A stretch of DNA of 64,000 nucleotides from Archivesica marissinica (GCA_014843695.1 CM026401.1:48310405-48374404); one strand, 5' to 3'. Positions 1-12,153 are shown, numbered from the stretch's first letter. The notes: generated by a model from the letters alone, not told the origin. Numbers and translations are program-made.

Positions 1-115
1 GATCAGTTTCATTTTAAGCACTCGTAAATCAAGTTTAATGGCCATGGGCGTAGCTAGCCTTTCAAAATGTGTAGGCCTGGCTATAAATGTAAGCGTCTAT
101 GGTAAGGTGGTGCTC

Positions 116-369
116 ACAGACGGATCTGACCAGTGGTTAACACGCTGGACTGGTAACCCAGGGATTACAGGTTCGATCCCCCGTCTGACCCTAATAAAAT
201 TAACAGTCTTTCAGATCGAGGTCTCGTGTCGGTGCTGTACACCGTGCACGTAAAAACCACAGAGGAGACTCTGGAATGGGTCTCTGTCTGTTTCATTGCA
301 CTATCCTCCAAAAATCTAAAATTACTAATCTCTCATATGGGCAACCGGTAGCGACGATAAATATACGTA
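116..369 (+). mobile_element. SINE-A copy, tRNA-Thr-like head
   Basis: A tRNA-derived SINE read 5' to 3' on this strand. The head has A-box and B-box (GGTTCGATCCCCC) sequence. It is followed by a diverged core that lacks the middle of the family motif CAGATGGGACGTTAAACCG, then the family tail GGGCAACCGGTAGCGACG. Better copies fold an anticodon stem CTGGA/TCCAG around CTGGTAA, which puts GGT (Thr) in the anticodon position. The core resembles those of animal Nin/Meta-type SINEs, but that family assignment is from memory and unverified. Confidence 0.75.
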
Positions 370-504
370 AGACATTCAAAGGTGGTGCCGGAGGGATCTG
401 GTGGCAAAGTGATACCAAAATTATTGAGTTTATATACAGATGAATTGTCACGTTGACATCACACATATATGATCGCATCGTGAGATACACGTGACCTGTG
501 TGTG

Positions 505-795
505 TTTACGTTTATTTATCGTCGCTACCGGTTGCCCATATGAGCGACGCCACCTGAAGAGATTAGTCATTTTAGATTTTTGGAGGATAGTGCATAATAC
601 AGACAGAGACCCATTACAGAGTCTCCTCTGGTTCTTTTACGTGCACGGTGTAAGTGTAAAGCACCGACACGAGAGCTCGGTTTAACGTCCCATCTGAAAG
701 ACTGTTAATTTTATTAGGGTCAGACGGGGGATCGAACCTGCGATCCCTGGATTACCAGTCCAGCGTTTTACCACTGGGCTACAGATCCGTCTGTG
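505..795 (-). mobile_element. SINE-A copy, near full length
   Basis: An inverted SINE-A copy: tail at the left (GTTTATTTATCGTCGC), core CAGATGGGACGTTAAACCG on the minus strand, and tRNA-like head at the right ending in ACAGACGGATCTGTAG on the minus strand. It lies tail-to-tail with the + strand copy at 116-369, with about 135 bp of unrecognised sequence between them. Confidence 0.8.
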
Positions 796-1280
796 ATACA
801 CGTGACCGCTGGTCTACATTCTATGCCATACAGACATGCTAATATTCGCGCACGTTTTATTGCATTTTTGGGGCTTATTTTGGAGTTTTCATTTCCTGTG
901 ACAATGTGCAGGCCAGGGCCTTCAGTGCCGTATAGTAGCTACGCCGCTGATGACCTAGTTAGGTTAGGTTTAAAGATGTGCAGTTTCCGTATACTTAGGT
1001 TATTATAGTTATCCATATATTGGACATCAGAACGAATTATGATATGTTTGTTTATTATAGTGTCACCCCTATTTAAAGAACCAGCCATTTTTATATATTT
1101 TGGAAATAAACAACGAACCTAACACCTTTTTATATCATATACATGTATTTGAATACTAATAACCTATAATTATGCTCTTTTGTAAAATTCCATGTCACTG
1201 CCTGTTTCTACTGTTTAATTGCTATAAACATGTGTCTGTTTTATGCAATAAACTTATTGTATTGTATTGTATTGTATGAC
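796..1280. other. Unassigned AT-rich stretch ending in an (ATTGT)n tail
   Basis: No supportable gene. The segment ends in AATAAACTT followed by about four ATTGT units (1257-1276). A polyadenylation-like signal followed by a short pentamer run is typical of the 3' end of a non-LTR retroelement, so this may be a LINE or SINE 3' end. No coding similarity is visible. Confidence 0.3.
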
Positions 1281-1342
1281 AGGCATCAGTCTGGTAGGCA
1301 ATCGGTAGCCCTTATTTAACTAGCTGGCGGCTCACCAACCGG

Positions 1343-1426
1343 CCATATCAGAACGAACCCCCAACGCGGTTCGATCCTTCGACCTCCCGCTCCGTAGGCG
1401 GACGCCTTAACCATTAGACTGATATG
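1343..1426 (-). pseudogene. tRNA-Arg-like sequence, probably a pseudogene or SINE head
   Basis: The minus strand has a tRNA-like D arm (TCTAATGGTTAAGGC) and a good 5 bp anticodon stem TCCGC/GCGGG around CTACGGA, giving ACG (Arg). The T arm does not pair well and extra bases separate it from the putative acceptor strand. CATATCA/TGATATG could form the acceptor stem. A functional tRNA gene is therefore unlikely. Confidence 0.4.
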
Positions 1427-1653
1427 TCTATTACTAAGCACCAATAACTAATTATTAAACCAAAGGGAATAGTCATTACGCACAGCACTACGGAGGCACA
1501 CGCGAGACATGCACGGTTTGTTTTATAAATTATCGTGTGGCCACGAGATACAATAAAAGAAAAAGCGAAACACAAATAGGCAATCTCGCAGCAACGAGGT
1601 ATAAAGGAAATATACAAAAAATAATGGTTATCTCGTGCCTACATGACAACGCG

Positions 1654-1935
1654 TTTTACGTTTATTTATCGTCGCTACCGGTTACCCATATGAGCGACGC
1701 CTCCTGAAGAGATTAGTTATTTTAGATTTTGGAGGATAGTGCATGATACAGACAGAGACCAATTCCAGAATCTCCTCTGGTTCTTTTACGTGCACGGTGT
1801 AAAGCACCGACACGAGACCTCGGTTTAACGTCCCATCTGAAAGACTGTTAATTTTATTAGGGTCAGACGGGGGATCGAACCTGCGATCCCTGGATTACCA
1901 GTCCAGCGTTACCACTGGACTACAGATCCGTCTGT
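1654..1935 (-). mobile_element. SINE-A copy
   Basis: Full-length inverted SINE-A with tail, core and tRNA-like head. It closely matches the copy at 505-795, which allows the element ends to be placed. Confidence 0.8.
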
Positions 1936-2213
1936 ACCCGTTTTCTTCTTATTTTTATATCTCGCTGCCACGAGATAATGTGCTCGTCTCCTCTACGCTT
2001 CCGTACCGAACTGTTGTAACGATTTTTCAAATAGTCATGACATAGCTTAGTTGTAAACTAAATGCAACTCATTGTTGTCGACTTGCCAAAATCAACATGG
2101 ATTGGATTGTTTCGCGGACTTTAAGCATTAGAATTTCCACCACATTTGACCCGTTACAACAATTCTACTTTACTGTGAAGCGTTGCTACAAGGAAATACG
2201 AAAATAGATTTAG
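1936..2213. other. No recognisable feature
   Basis: Unique-looking sequence between two SINEs. No open frame, hairpin or repeat that I can support. Confidence 0.4.
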
Positions 2214-2440
2214 TGGAAGTCGTGATAGCGCAGTGGATGGATGCACGTTCGCTTCAGGTGCGGGATTCGAACCCCGCTGGAGCCGTTACGGTTGTGCCAT
2301 TAGGCAAGGCATTCAATTTCCACGTTGCCTTTTCGCTCTCCCTCGTGGCGATGGATTCCATCAGGAATGAGGTCTCGAGAGTGATTAATATAAGTTATAA
2401 GAACTTTCGCAATTGAGCTAACATAAATTTGTATAAACTA
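2214..2440 (+). mobile_element. SINE-B copy
   Basis: A tRNA-derived head (GATAGCGCAGTGGATG with B-box GGATTCGAACCCC) is followed by a core equivalent to TGCCCTTAGGCAAGGCA (here with CCATTAGG), a GGCGATGGATTCCATCAGGA segment and the tail GAGAGTGATTAATATAAGTT. In intact copies the stem TTCGC/GCGAA encloses TTCAGGT, placing CAG (Leu) at the anticodon. Part of the anticodon region is deleted here. Confidence 0.8.
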
Positions 2441-2570
2441 ACTCCTCTTCACAGATTTCAATCGATTTGTTTTTCGTCTTTCATTGCATTTTCCAAATAA
2501 AGACAATGCGTTGTAAATGATTTACATACGTATGATGGACATGGAACATACGACCAATGAGATACATTAA
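2441..2570. other. Short spacer
   Basis: Spacer between SINE-B and the 115 bp array; nothing recognised. Confidence 0.4.
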
Positions 2571-3160
2571 TCAGTCACTGTCCCTTAATACTCCTTAAAA
2601 GTAGATTGGTCCTCTTAATTGGTTCCTTTGTTTTTATCGTTGTTTCCTTTGCAGCACATGCTATCCTACAGTAATCAGTCACTGCCCCTTAATACTCCTT
2701 AAAAGTAGATTGGTCCTCTTAATTGGTTCCTTTGTTTTTATCGTTGTTTCCTTTGCAGCACATGCTATCCTACATTAATCAGTTACTGCTCCTTAAAAGT
2801 AGATTGGTCCTTTTAATTGGTTCCTTTGTTTTTATCGTTGTTTCCTTTGCAGCGCATGCTATCCTACATTAATCAGTTACTGCTCCTTAAAAGTAGATTG
2901 GTCCTCTTAATTGGTTCCTTTGTTTTTATCGTTGTTTCCTTTGCAGCACATGCTATCCTACATTAATCAGTCACTGCCCCTTAATACTCCTTAAAAGTAG
3001 ATTGGTCCTCTTAATTGGTTCCTTTGTTTTTATCGTTGTTTCCTTTGCAGCACATGCTATCCTACATTAATCAGTTACTGCTCCTTAAAAGTAGATTGGT
3101 CCTTTTAATTGGTTCCTTTGTTTTTATCGTTGTTTCCTTTGCAGCGCATGCTATCCAGGT
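2571..3160. repeat. Tandem array of about 115 bp units (F-type)
   Basis: About five to six copies of a unit containing AAAAGTAGATTGGTCCTCTT and GTTGTTTCCTTTGCAGC; some units are about 15-20 bp shorter because ACTCCTTAA is missing. The same unit occurs three times at 16037-16370 and once inverted near 22880-22985. All copies end near a TTTTCTCAT(C/G)TTATAATTA motif, so the array sits inside a dispersed element rather than being a local satellite. Confidence 0.85.
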
Positions 3161-3204
3161 TCATCCGTTTTCTCATCTTATAATTAGTAAATATACAAAG
3201 GACA

Positions 3205-5010
3205 CCATGTGGATTCCCCATATATCGCTATGGTTTCCCTACGCCATCCTGTGGTTTCCATATACCATAATGTAGTTTCCCTACGCCACCCTGTGGTTTC
3301 CATATACCATAATGTAGTTTCCCTACGCCACCCTGTGGTTTCCATATACCATAATGTAGTTTCCCTACGCCATCCTGTGGTTTCCATATACCATAATGTA
3401 GTTTCCCTACGCCACCCTGTGGTTTCCATATACCATAATGTAGTTTCCCTACGCCACCCTGTGGTTTCCATATACCATAATGTAGTTTCCCTACGCCATC
3501 CTGTGGTTTCCATATACCATAATGTAGTTTCCCTACGCCACCCTGTGGTTTCCATATACCATAATGTAGTTTCCCTACGCCACCCTGTGGTTTCCATATA
3601 CCATAATGTAGTTTCCCTACGCCACTCCGTGGATTCCCTATGTCCTAATGTAGTTTCCCTACGCCACTCCCTGGATTCCCTATGTCCTAATGTAGTTTCC
3701 CTACGCCACTCCCTGGATTCCATGTCCTAATGTAGTTTCCCTACGCCACCCCGTGGATTCCCTATCCCTCGCTATGGTTTCCCTATGACATAATGTACTT
3801 TCCCTACGCCACTCCCTGGATTCCATATGTCCTAATGTAGTTTCCCTACGCCACTCCCTGGATTCCCTATGTCCTAATGTAGTTTCCCTACGCCACTCCC
3901 TGGATTCCCTATGTCCTAATGTAGTTTCCCTACGCCACTCCCTGGATTCCCTATGTCCTAATGTAGTTTCCCTACGCCACTCCCTGGATTCCATGTCCTA
4001 ATGTAGTTTCCCTACGCCACCCCGTGGATTCCCTATCCCTCGCTATGGTTTCCCTATGACATAATGTACTTTCCCTACGCCACTCCCTGGATTCCCTATG
4101 TCCTAATGTAGTTTCCCTACGCCACTCCCTGGATTCCATGTCCTAATGTAGTTTCCCTACGCCACTCCCTGGATTCCATATGTCCTAATGTACTTTCCCT
4201 ACGCCACTCCCTGGATTCCCTAATGTAGTTTCCCTACGCCACTCCCTGGATTCCATATGTCCTAATGTAGTTTCCCTACGCCACTCCCTGGATTCCCTAT
4301 GTCCTAATGTAGTTTCCCTACGCCACTCCCTGGATTCCCTATGTCCTAATGTAGTTTCCCTACGCCACTCCCTGGATTCCATGTCCTAATGTAGTTTCCC
4401 TACGCCACCCCGTGGATTCCCTATCCCTCGCTATGGTTTCCCTATGACATAATGTACTTTCCCTACGCCACTCCCTGGATTCCCTATGTCCTAATGTAGT
4501 TTCCCTACGCCACTCCCTGGATTCCATGTCCTAATGTAGTTTCCCTACGCCACTCCCTGGATTCCATATGTCCTAATGTAGTTTCCCTACGCCACTCCCT
4601 GGATTCCATATGTCCTAATGTAGTTTCCCTACGCCACTCCCTGGATTCCATATGTCCTAATGTAGTTTCCCTACGCCACTCCCTGGATTCCATATGTCCT
4701 AATGTAGTTTCCCTACGCCACTCCCTGGATTCCATATGTCCTAATGTAGTTTCCCTACGCCACTCCCTGGATTCCCTATACCTCGCTATGATTTCCATAT
4801 GTCCTAATGTAGTTTCCCTACGTCACCCCGTGGATTCCCTATCCCTCGCTATGGTTTCCCTATGACATAATGTAGTTTCCCTACGCCACTCTCTGGATTA
4901 CCTATGTCCTAATGTAGTTTCCCTACGCCACTCTCTGGATTACCTATGTCCTAATGTAGTTTCCATACGCCACTCTCTGGATTCCCTATGTCCTAATGTA
5001 GGAAGAACGT
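3205..5010. repeat. 42 bp minisatellite
   Basis: About 42 copies of a 42 bp unit around TAATGTAGTTTCCCTACGCC. The first nine or so (to 3620) carry GTGGTTTCCATATACC; later units carry CTGGATTCCCTATGTCC. A variant block with CCCTCGCTATGGTTTCCC recurs near 3765, 4035, 4425 and 4845, which shows higher-order duplication. The period is 14 codons, so both strands are open by default; I do not regard this as coding. Confidence 0.95.
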
Positions 5011-5382
5011 TGGCATACATACTATTATACAAGAGCTGGCGAAAGACCGGGTTTGTTTGCACAGAGTTACATATATTGTAATCACAGCGGTTCCGGTAAA
5101 TCAATATGTCCATAGCTATATGGTAATTGTGCTTTGAACACATACAATGACGTAAACTATTCAGATGAGACTTACGAGGCTGTGCCCTACCATGTTCCCT
5201 ATGCCACCCTGTGGTTTCACTATGAAATACACATGGTGTCACTAGGGAAGCCAAAGGGTGTCCCTAGGGAATACACATGGTGTCCGTAGGGAATCCACAG
5301 GGTGTCACTAGGGAAGCCACATTGTAATTGGGATCGAAACTGTAATTAACTATTTTGTTTTGTTGGCACGTTTTTTTTAAAT
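5011..5382. other. Array flank with degenerate units
   Basis: Unique sequence to about 5195. Then 5195-5320 holds short degenerate, partly inverted units (TCACTAGGGAAGCCA, CCGTAGGGAATCCACAGGG) related to the 42 bp array. Confidence 0.5.
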
Positions 5383-5649
5383 GTTTATTTATCGTCGCTA
5401 TATGAGCGACGCCTCCTGAAGAGATTAATCATTTTATATGTTTGGAGGATAGTGCAATGATACAGACAAAGACCCTTACCAGGGTCTCTTCTGGTTCTTT
5501 TACGTGCACAGTGTACAGCACCAACGTGAGACCTCGGTTTAAAGTCCCATTTGAAACTTTTAATTTTATTAGGGTCAGACAGGGGATCGAACCTGCGATC
5601 CCTGGATTACCAGTCCAGCGTGTTACCACTGGACTACAAATCCGTCTGT
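5383..5649 (-). mobile_element. SINE-A copy with small deletion
   Basis: Inverted SINE-A. The CCGGTTGCCCAT part of the tail is missing and the core is diverged; the head at 5570-5649 is well preserved. Confidence 0.75.
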
Positions 5650-5869
5650 TAGTAAGTAATTAATATAATATATAATCGGAGTATATAGGTCAGGTGGTCA
5701 ATTATGTATACACATGTCTCGTATGTAACTGGACAATACTTCCTGGATTATTTCCCTTGGACTACAAATAAATACATGTATATTAAAGGGAGGTAATGAA
5801 ATGAAGAAAAACCACACTAGATATCTTTATTATATATACTTGTAATAATAAAGGCTACGATATTTAGAC

Positions 5870-7140
5870 ATCACTGAATCACTACACGTCTCCCCTCCCC
5901 GGGTAGATTGATGTATAGACGGCACTGAATCACTACCTGTCTCCCATCCCCGGACAGTTTGATATATACACAGCACTGAATCACTACACTCCGTTCCCCG
6001 GACAGTTTGATGCATAGACAGCACTGAATCACTACACTCCTTCCCCGGACAGTTTGATGTATATACATCACTGAATCACTACACTCCCTCCCCGGACAGT
6101 TTGATGCATAGACAGCACTGAATCACTACACTCCTTCCCCGGACAGTTTGATGTATAGACATCACTGAATCACTACACTCCTTCCCCGGACAGTTTGATG
6201 TATAGACAGCACTGAATCACTACACTCCTTCCCCGGACAGTTTGATGTATAGACAGCACTGAATCACTACACTTCTCTACTTCCCCGGACAGTTTGATGT
6301 ATAGACAGCACTGAATCACTACACTTCTCTACTTCCCCGGACAGTTTGATGTATAGACAGCACTGACTCACTACACTCCTTCCCCGGACAGTTTGATGTA
6401 TAGACAGCACTGACTCACTACACTCCGTTCCCCGGACATTTTGATGTATAGACAGCACTGAATCACTACACTCCTTCCCCGGACAGTCTGATGTATAGAC
6501 AGCACTGAATCACTACACTCCTTCCCCGGACAGTCTGATGTATAGACAACACTGAATCACTACACTCCTTCCCCGGACAGTTTGATGTATAGACAGCACT
6601 GACTCACTACACTCCTTCCCCGGACAGTGTGATGTATAGACAGCACTGAATCACTACACTCCTTCCCCGGACAGTGTGATGTATATACATCACTGAATCA
6701 CTACACTCCTTCCCCGGACAGTTTGATGTATAGACAGCACTGAATAACTACACTTCTCTACTTCCCCGGACAGTTTGGTGTATAGACAGCACTGAATCAC
6801 TACACTCCTTCCCCGGACAGTTTGATGTATAGACAGCACTGAATCACTACACTCCTTCCCCGGACAGTTTGATGTATAGACAGCACTGAATCACTACACT
6901 TCTCTCCTTCCCCGGACAGTTTGATGTATAGACAGCACTGAATCACCTACTCCTTCCCCGGACAGTTTGATGCATAGACAACACTGAATCACTACACTCC
7001 TGCCCCGGACAGTTTGATGTATAGACAGCACTGAATCACTACACCTCTCCCCTCCCCGGGCAGTTTGGTGTATAGACAGCACTGATTCACTACACTCCTT
7101 CCCCGGACAGTTTGATGCATAGACAGCACTGAATCACTAA
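5870..7140. repeat. 47 bp minisatellite
   Basis: About 27 copies of a unit containing TCCCCGGACAGTTTGATGTA and CACTGAATCACTACAC (period measured as 47 between 6131 and 6178). Some units are 3-6 bp longer because of CTTCTCTA or CTCCCCT insertions. No coding signal is supported. Confidence 0.95.
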
Positions 7141-7299
7141 ATCTGATTAATACAGCACACCACCAGTTGCACGTTATTTTGCATGTATCCAACCATATGA
7201 TTTTAAGTGCCATGAAATTGCACGCATTGCTAACTTGGCTCTGGATGGATGTACGGACGCACACACAGACCTACAATGCCAAAATAATATCCCTCACCA

Positions 7300-7404
7300 T
7301 TTCATTATATAATTGTGTTGTAACAAATTATCACTGAATTGTCGTCTGGTACAATTATTTGAGCTATTTATAGCCTTTATTTTACCCAGCATGCAAAGAG
7401 TTAA
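7300..7404 (-). mobile_element. MITE-G fragment
   Basis: Partial G-family MITE ending GCATGCAAAGAGTTAA at 7389-7404. It contains the recurrent segment TCGTCTGGTACAATTATTTG. The other end is not present. Confidence 0.6.
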
Positions 7405-7459
7405 TGCCACAAAATGTAGTGTGTGTATCTATATGCACATAACACAAATCAATGAAGTC

Positions 7460-8150
7460 GCCCAGCATGATGTAACGACTGATGTGTGTCCCAGCGTGAC
7501 GTAGTGACTGATGTGTGTCCCAGCGTGATGTAGTGACTGATGTGTGTCCCAGCATGACGTAGTGACTGATGTTTACCAGCGTTACGCAGCGACTGTGTCC
7601 CAGCGTGATGTAGTGACTGATGTGTGTCCCAGCATGACGTAGTGACTGATGTTTACCAGCGTTACGCAGCGACTGTGTCCCAGCGTGATGTAGTGACTGA
7701 TGTGTGTCCCAGCATGACGTAGTGACTGATGTTTACCAGCGTTACGCAGCGACTGTGTCCCAGCGTGATGTAGTGACTGATGTGTGTCCCAGCATGACGT
7801 AGTGACTGATGTTTACCAGCGTTACGCAGCGACTGTGTCCCAGCGTGATGTAGTGACTGATGTGTGTCCCAGCATGACGTAGTGACTGATGTTTTACCAG
7901 CATTACGCAGTGACTGTGTCCCAGCGTGACTGATGTGTGTCCCAGCGTGACATAGTAACTGATGTGTGTCCCAGCGTGACAGTAACTGATGTGTGTCCCA
8001 GTGTGACATAGTAACGTATGTGTGTCCCAGTGTGACATAGTAACATATGCGTGTCCCAGCGTGACGTAGCGACTGATGTATCCAATCGTGATGCATTGAT
8101 GTGTCTAAGCGTGACGTAGCGATTAATTAGTCCCATTATGACGCAGCAAC
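7460..8150. repeat. Minisatellite with 80 bp higher-order unit
   Basis: Units of about 27-28 bp (GTCCCAGCGTGATGTAGTGA) are organised into 80 bp higher-order repeats at 7571, 7651, 7731 and 7811, each marked by GTTTACCAGCGTTACGCAGC. From 7910 the units become irregular and grade into the next array. Confidence 0.9.
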
Positions 8151-8960
8151 TGATGTATCCAAGAGTGACATAGCGATTGATGTGTCCCAGCATGACATAG
8201 CGATTGATGTGTCCCAGCATGACATAGCCAATGATGTGTCCCAGCATGACATAGCGACTGATGTGTCCCAGCATGACATAGCCAATGATGTGTCCCAGCA
8301 TGACATAGCCAATGATGTGTCCAGCATGACATAGCCAATGATGTGTCCAGCATGACATAGCCAATGATGTGTCCAGCATGACATAGCCAATGATGTGTCC
8401 AGCATGACATAGCCAATGATGTGTCCAGCATGACATAGCCAATGATGTGTCCAGCATGACATAGCCAATGATGTGTCCCAGCATGACATAGCCAATGATG
8501 TGTCCAGCATGACATAGCCAATGATGTGTCCAGCATGACATAGCCAATGATGTGTCCAGCATGACATAGCCAATGATGTGTCCAGCATGACATAGCCAAT
8601 GATGTGTCCCAGCATGACATAGCCAATGATGTGTCCAGCATGACATAGCCAATGATGTGTCCAGCATGACATAGCCAATGATGTGTCCAGCATGACATAG
8701 CCAATGATGTGTCCAGCATGACATAGCCAATGATGTGTCCAGCATGACATAGCCAATGATGTGTCCAGCATGACATAGCCAATGATGTGTCCAGCATGAC
8801 ATAGCCAATGATGTGTCCAGCATGACATAGCCAATGATGTGTCCAGCATGACATAGCCAATGATGTGTCCCTGCATGACATAGCCAATGATGTGTCCAGC
8901 ATGACATAGCCAATGATGTGTCCCTGCATGACATAGCCAATGATGTGTCCATGAGTGACG
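8151..8960. repeat. 26-27 bp minisatellite, homogeneous block
   Basis: About 30 nearly identical copies of GTCCAGCATGACATAGCCAA + TGATGT, with occasional one-base expansion to GTCCCAGC. It is clearly related to both neighbouring blocks but carries the private variant TAGCCAATG. Confidence 0.95.
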
Positions 8961-10345
8961 TAGCGACTGATGTGTCCAGCATGACTGATGTGTCCCAGTG
9001 TGACTGATGTGTCCCAGTGTGACTGATGTGTCCCAGCATGACTGATGTGTCCCAGTGTGACTGATATGTCCCAGCATGACATAGTGACTGATGTGTCCCA
9101 GTGTGACTGATATGTCCCAGCATGACATAGTGACTGATGTGTCCCAGCATGACTGATGTGTCCCAGCATGACTGATGTGTCCAAGCGTGATTGATGTGTC
9201 CAAGCGTGACATAGCGACTGATGTGTCCAAGCATGACTGACGTGTTCAAGCGTGACATAGCGACTGATGTGTCCAAGCGTGACTGATGTGTTCAAGCATG
9301 ACTGATGTGTTCAAGCATGACATAGCGACTGATGTGTCCAAGCATGACTGATGTGTGCAAGCGTGACTGATGTGTGCAAGCATGACTGATGTGTGCAAGC
9401 ATGACTGATGTGTGCAAGCATGACATAGCGACTGATGTGTCCAAGCATGACTGATGTGTCCAAGCGTGACTGATGTGTGCAAGCATGACATAGCGACTGA
9501 TGTGTCCAAGCGTGACTGATGTGTGCAAGCATGACATAGCGACTGATGTGTCCCAGCATGACTGATGTGTCCCAGCATGACATAGTGACTGATGTGTCCA
9601 AGCGTGACTGATGTGTGCAAGCATGACATAGCGACTGATGTGTCCCAGCATGACATAGTGACTGATGTGTCCCAACATGACTGATGTGTCCAAGCATGAC
9701 ATAGCGACTGATGTGTCCCAGCATGACATAGTGACTGATGTGTCCCAGCGTGACTGATGTGTCCAAGCATGACATAGCGACTGATGTGTCCCAGCATGAC
9801 TGATGTGTCCCAGCATAACTGATGTGTCCAAGCATGACATAGTGACTGATGTGTCCCAGCATGACTGATGTGTCCAAGCATGACCTAGTGACTGATGTGT
9901 CCCAGCATGACATAGTGACTGATGTGTCCCAGCATGACTGATGTGTCCAAGCATGACATAGTGACTGATGTGTCCAAGCGTGACTGATGTGTGCAAGCAT
10001 GACATAGCGACTGATGTGTCCCAGCATGACTGATGTGTCCAAGCATGACATAGTGACTGATGTGTCCCAGCATGACTGATGTGTCCCAGCATGACATAGT
10101 GACTGATGTGTCCCAGCATGACTGATGTGTCCAAGCATGACATATTGACTGATGTGTCCCTGCATGACTGATGTGTCTCAGCATAACTGATGTGTCCAAG
10201 CGTGACATAGTGACTGATGTGTCCAAGCCTGACATAGTGACTGATGTGTCCAAGCATGACTGATGTGTCCCAGCATGACTGATGTGTCCCAGCATGACTG
10301 ATGTGTCCCAGCATGACTGATGTGTCCCAGCGTGACGTAGCGAAT
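8961..10345. repeat. Composite 19/27 bp minisatellite
   Basis: A mixture of a short 19 bp unit (AGCATGACTGATGTGTCCC) and a 27 bp unit with an extra ATAGTGACT or ATAGCGACT. Several strings of short and long units recur, so duplication is multi-unit. The CCCAGC, CCAAGC and GCAAGC variants segregate regionally. Confidence 0.95.
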
Positions 10346-10518
10346 GACGTTATACTGTATGCATTAGCGCTCCGTGATCGTTTTGTGGGGAAAACTCCAT
10401 GCCGGCTTCATGAACAACATGTACTACGATATCAACTCTTAATTAATCTTAACGTTTAGAATGTCTTGGCGTGCAAACACATAAACCCACACACGAGACA
10501 AGATTCTCAACCAGCAAG

Positions 10519-10759
10519 TGGAAGTCGTGATAGCGCAGTGGATGCGCGTTCGATTCAGGTGCGAAAAGTCCGGAGTTCGAGCCCCGCTGGAGCCGTTACG
10601 ATTGTGCCCTTAGGCAAGGCATTTAAATTCCACGTTGCCTCTTCTATCTCCCTCTTGGCAATGGATTACATCAGGAATGAGGTCTCGAGAGTGATTAACA
10701 TAAGTTGTAAGAACTTGTTTCGCAATCGAGCTAAAATAAATTTGTATAAACTAAAAACT
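10519..10759 (+). mobile_element. SINE-B, complete with target-site duplication
   Basis: Full-length SINE-B with head, core CCCTTAGGCAAGGCATTTAA and tail. The direct repeat AACCAGCAAG occurs immediately before (10509-10518) and after (10760-10769). This is a clean 10 bp target-site duplication and fixes the element ends. Confidence 0.9.
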
Positions 10760-10769
10760 AACCAGCAAG

Positions 10770-11195
10770 GTCTATCTGCCATTACATTACATTATACCCC
10801 TAACAAACCGTTCAACTATCCTAACATAATGACGACAATCAGATCGTTACATCATATGTATTGAAAATGAGAAGACCCGGAAGCTATTGTTTTGTTCTCG
10901 AGCATTTTAATCGCCCAATTTTCGGATTGTTTCAAGTATTTTTTCGTCTTCGCTATCGTTTCCGATAATAGATTTCTCATATTCATTAACTGTCATCCAG
11001 TCCTCACGTGGAGAGGGGGGGGGATTGTCTGCTACATATTTCTATGGTTCATTTTACCGATCGCTTGTAATGCAATTTCTCCATTCTCAGTGGAATGTGA
11101 AATACTTCCTGCTTTCTCAAAATATCAGAATTAAACTCGATATGGTATCATCAACTTTCTTGCTGCTAGCACGAGATAATTGAACGTCTTTGAAA
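10770..11195. other. No recognisable gene
   Basis: AT-rich sequence with a short G run at 11016-11024. The short open frames show no recognisable domain. Confidence 0.4.
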
Positions 11196-11400
11196 ATCTC
11201 CAAATTTATTTCAGCATGATTGCGAAACAAGTTTTTGCAAAATTACATTAATCGCTCTCGATATCTTACTACTGATGGAATCGAGTGTCATGAGGGAGCG
11301 AGAAGTGGCAATGTGGATGTCTTTAAGGTTCAGTCGGGGCTCAAACTCACAACAGTTCGGTTACATGGCGGACAACATATATCTATTACACCATGGAGGC
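11196..11400 (-). mobile_element. Diverged SINE-B-like copy
   Basis: Minus-strand SINE-B tail (GATTGCGAAACAAGTTTTTG on the + strand) and central part, then a diverged head with a B-box-like GGGGCTCAAACTC. The core is partly deleted. A sister of this subtype is at 44993-45440. Confidence 0.6.
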
Positions 11401-11440
11401 TCTTGCTTGAAATATTTTAACTTCAGCGTAGATCTAATGG

Positions 11441-11852
11441 AATTCCAGGACATATTTCCAGAGTTTCCAGTTACAAATAAGAAAAACATATTGGTGTATT
11501 GTCATCTACTACAATGTAACTATTCATATAATTTATTTTTGTGTGTGTGTTTACGTTTATTTATCGCCGCTACCGGTTGCCCATATGAGCGACGCCTCCT
11601 GAAGAGATTAGTCATTTTAGATTTTTGGAGGATAGTGCAATGATACAGACAGATACCCACTCCAGAGTCTCCTCTGGTTCTTGTAAAGAACCGACACGAG
11701 ACCTCGGTTTAACGTCCCATCTGAAAGACTGTTCATTTTATTAGGGTCAGACAGTGGATCGAACCTGCGATCCCTGGATTACAAGTCCAGCGTGTTACCA
11801 CTGGACTAAATTAATTAATTTTCCCCAGAATGCAAAGAATTAATAGTTTGTT
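11441..11852 (-). mobile_element. MITE-G copy split by a SINE-A
   Basis: G-family sequence (GACATATTTCCAGAGTTTCC at 11451 onward) is interrupted at about 11549 and resumes after 11808 with CCAGAATGCAAAGAATTAA. The intervening SINE-A (11550-11808) inserted into the MITE. Confidence 0.6.
11550..11808 (-). mobile_element. SINE-A copy
   Basis: Inverted SINE-A with good tail and head. Part of the core (the GTGCACGGTGTA region) is deleted. The head variant ACTTGTAA would put TGT, again Thr, at the anticodon. It is nested in MITE-G. Confidence 0.8.
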
Positions 11853-12077
11853 TGGGTTTTACGCCTGCATCAGCACCATTTTGGGCTATATCGCCGGCAG
11901 GCAGTTTACCTAACAACACCTTTCCTGGGCAGGCTCCAGCGGTTAACCAGTACTGCAAGAAACCACCAACTTTTTTCATATAAATGAGAGACGGCCTGGG
12001 TGGGGCTCCAACCCACAACCATCACCATTACAGTGGTATACAAGTCAGCAACCTTAACCACTCGACCACGGAGGTGG
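11853..12077 (-). mobile_element. SINE-D copy, tRNA-Ser-like head
   Basis: The minus strand starts with a head CCTCCGTGGTCGAGTGGTTA, which matches the A-box region of eukaryotic tRNA-Ser, then a degenerate B-box. A conserved body (CCGCTGGAGCCTGCCCAGGA) and a tail GATGCAGGCGTAAAACCC follow. Confidence 0.7.
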
Positions 12078-12153
12078 TCTCAAGGATATTAACAGACAGT
12101 CAAACAAACCAATAGCTGAACTAGAATCATCATCCACAAGAAGGCATATATTT

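Noticed and set aside
7460..10345. Possible CRISPR-like array
   Set aside because: Repeats are directly adjacent, with no unique spacers, no cas genes and a eukaryotic context.
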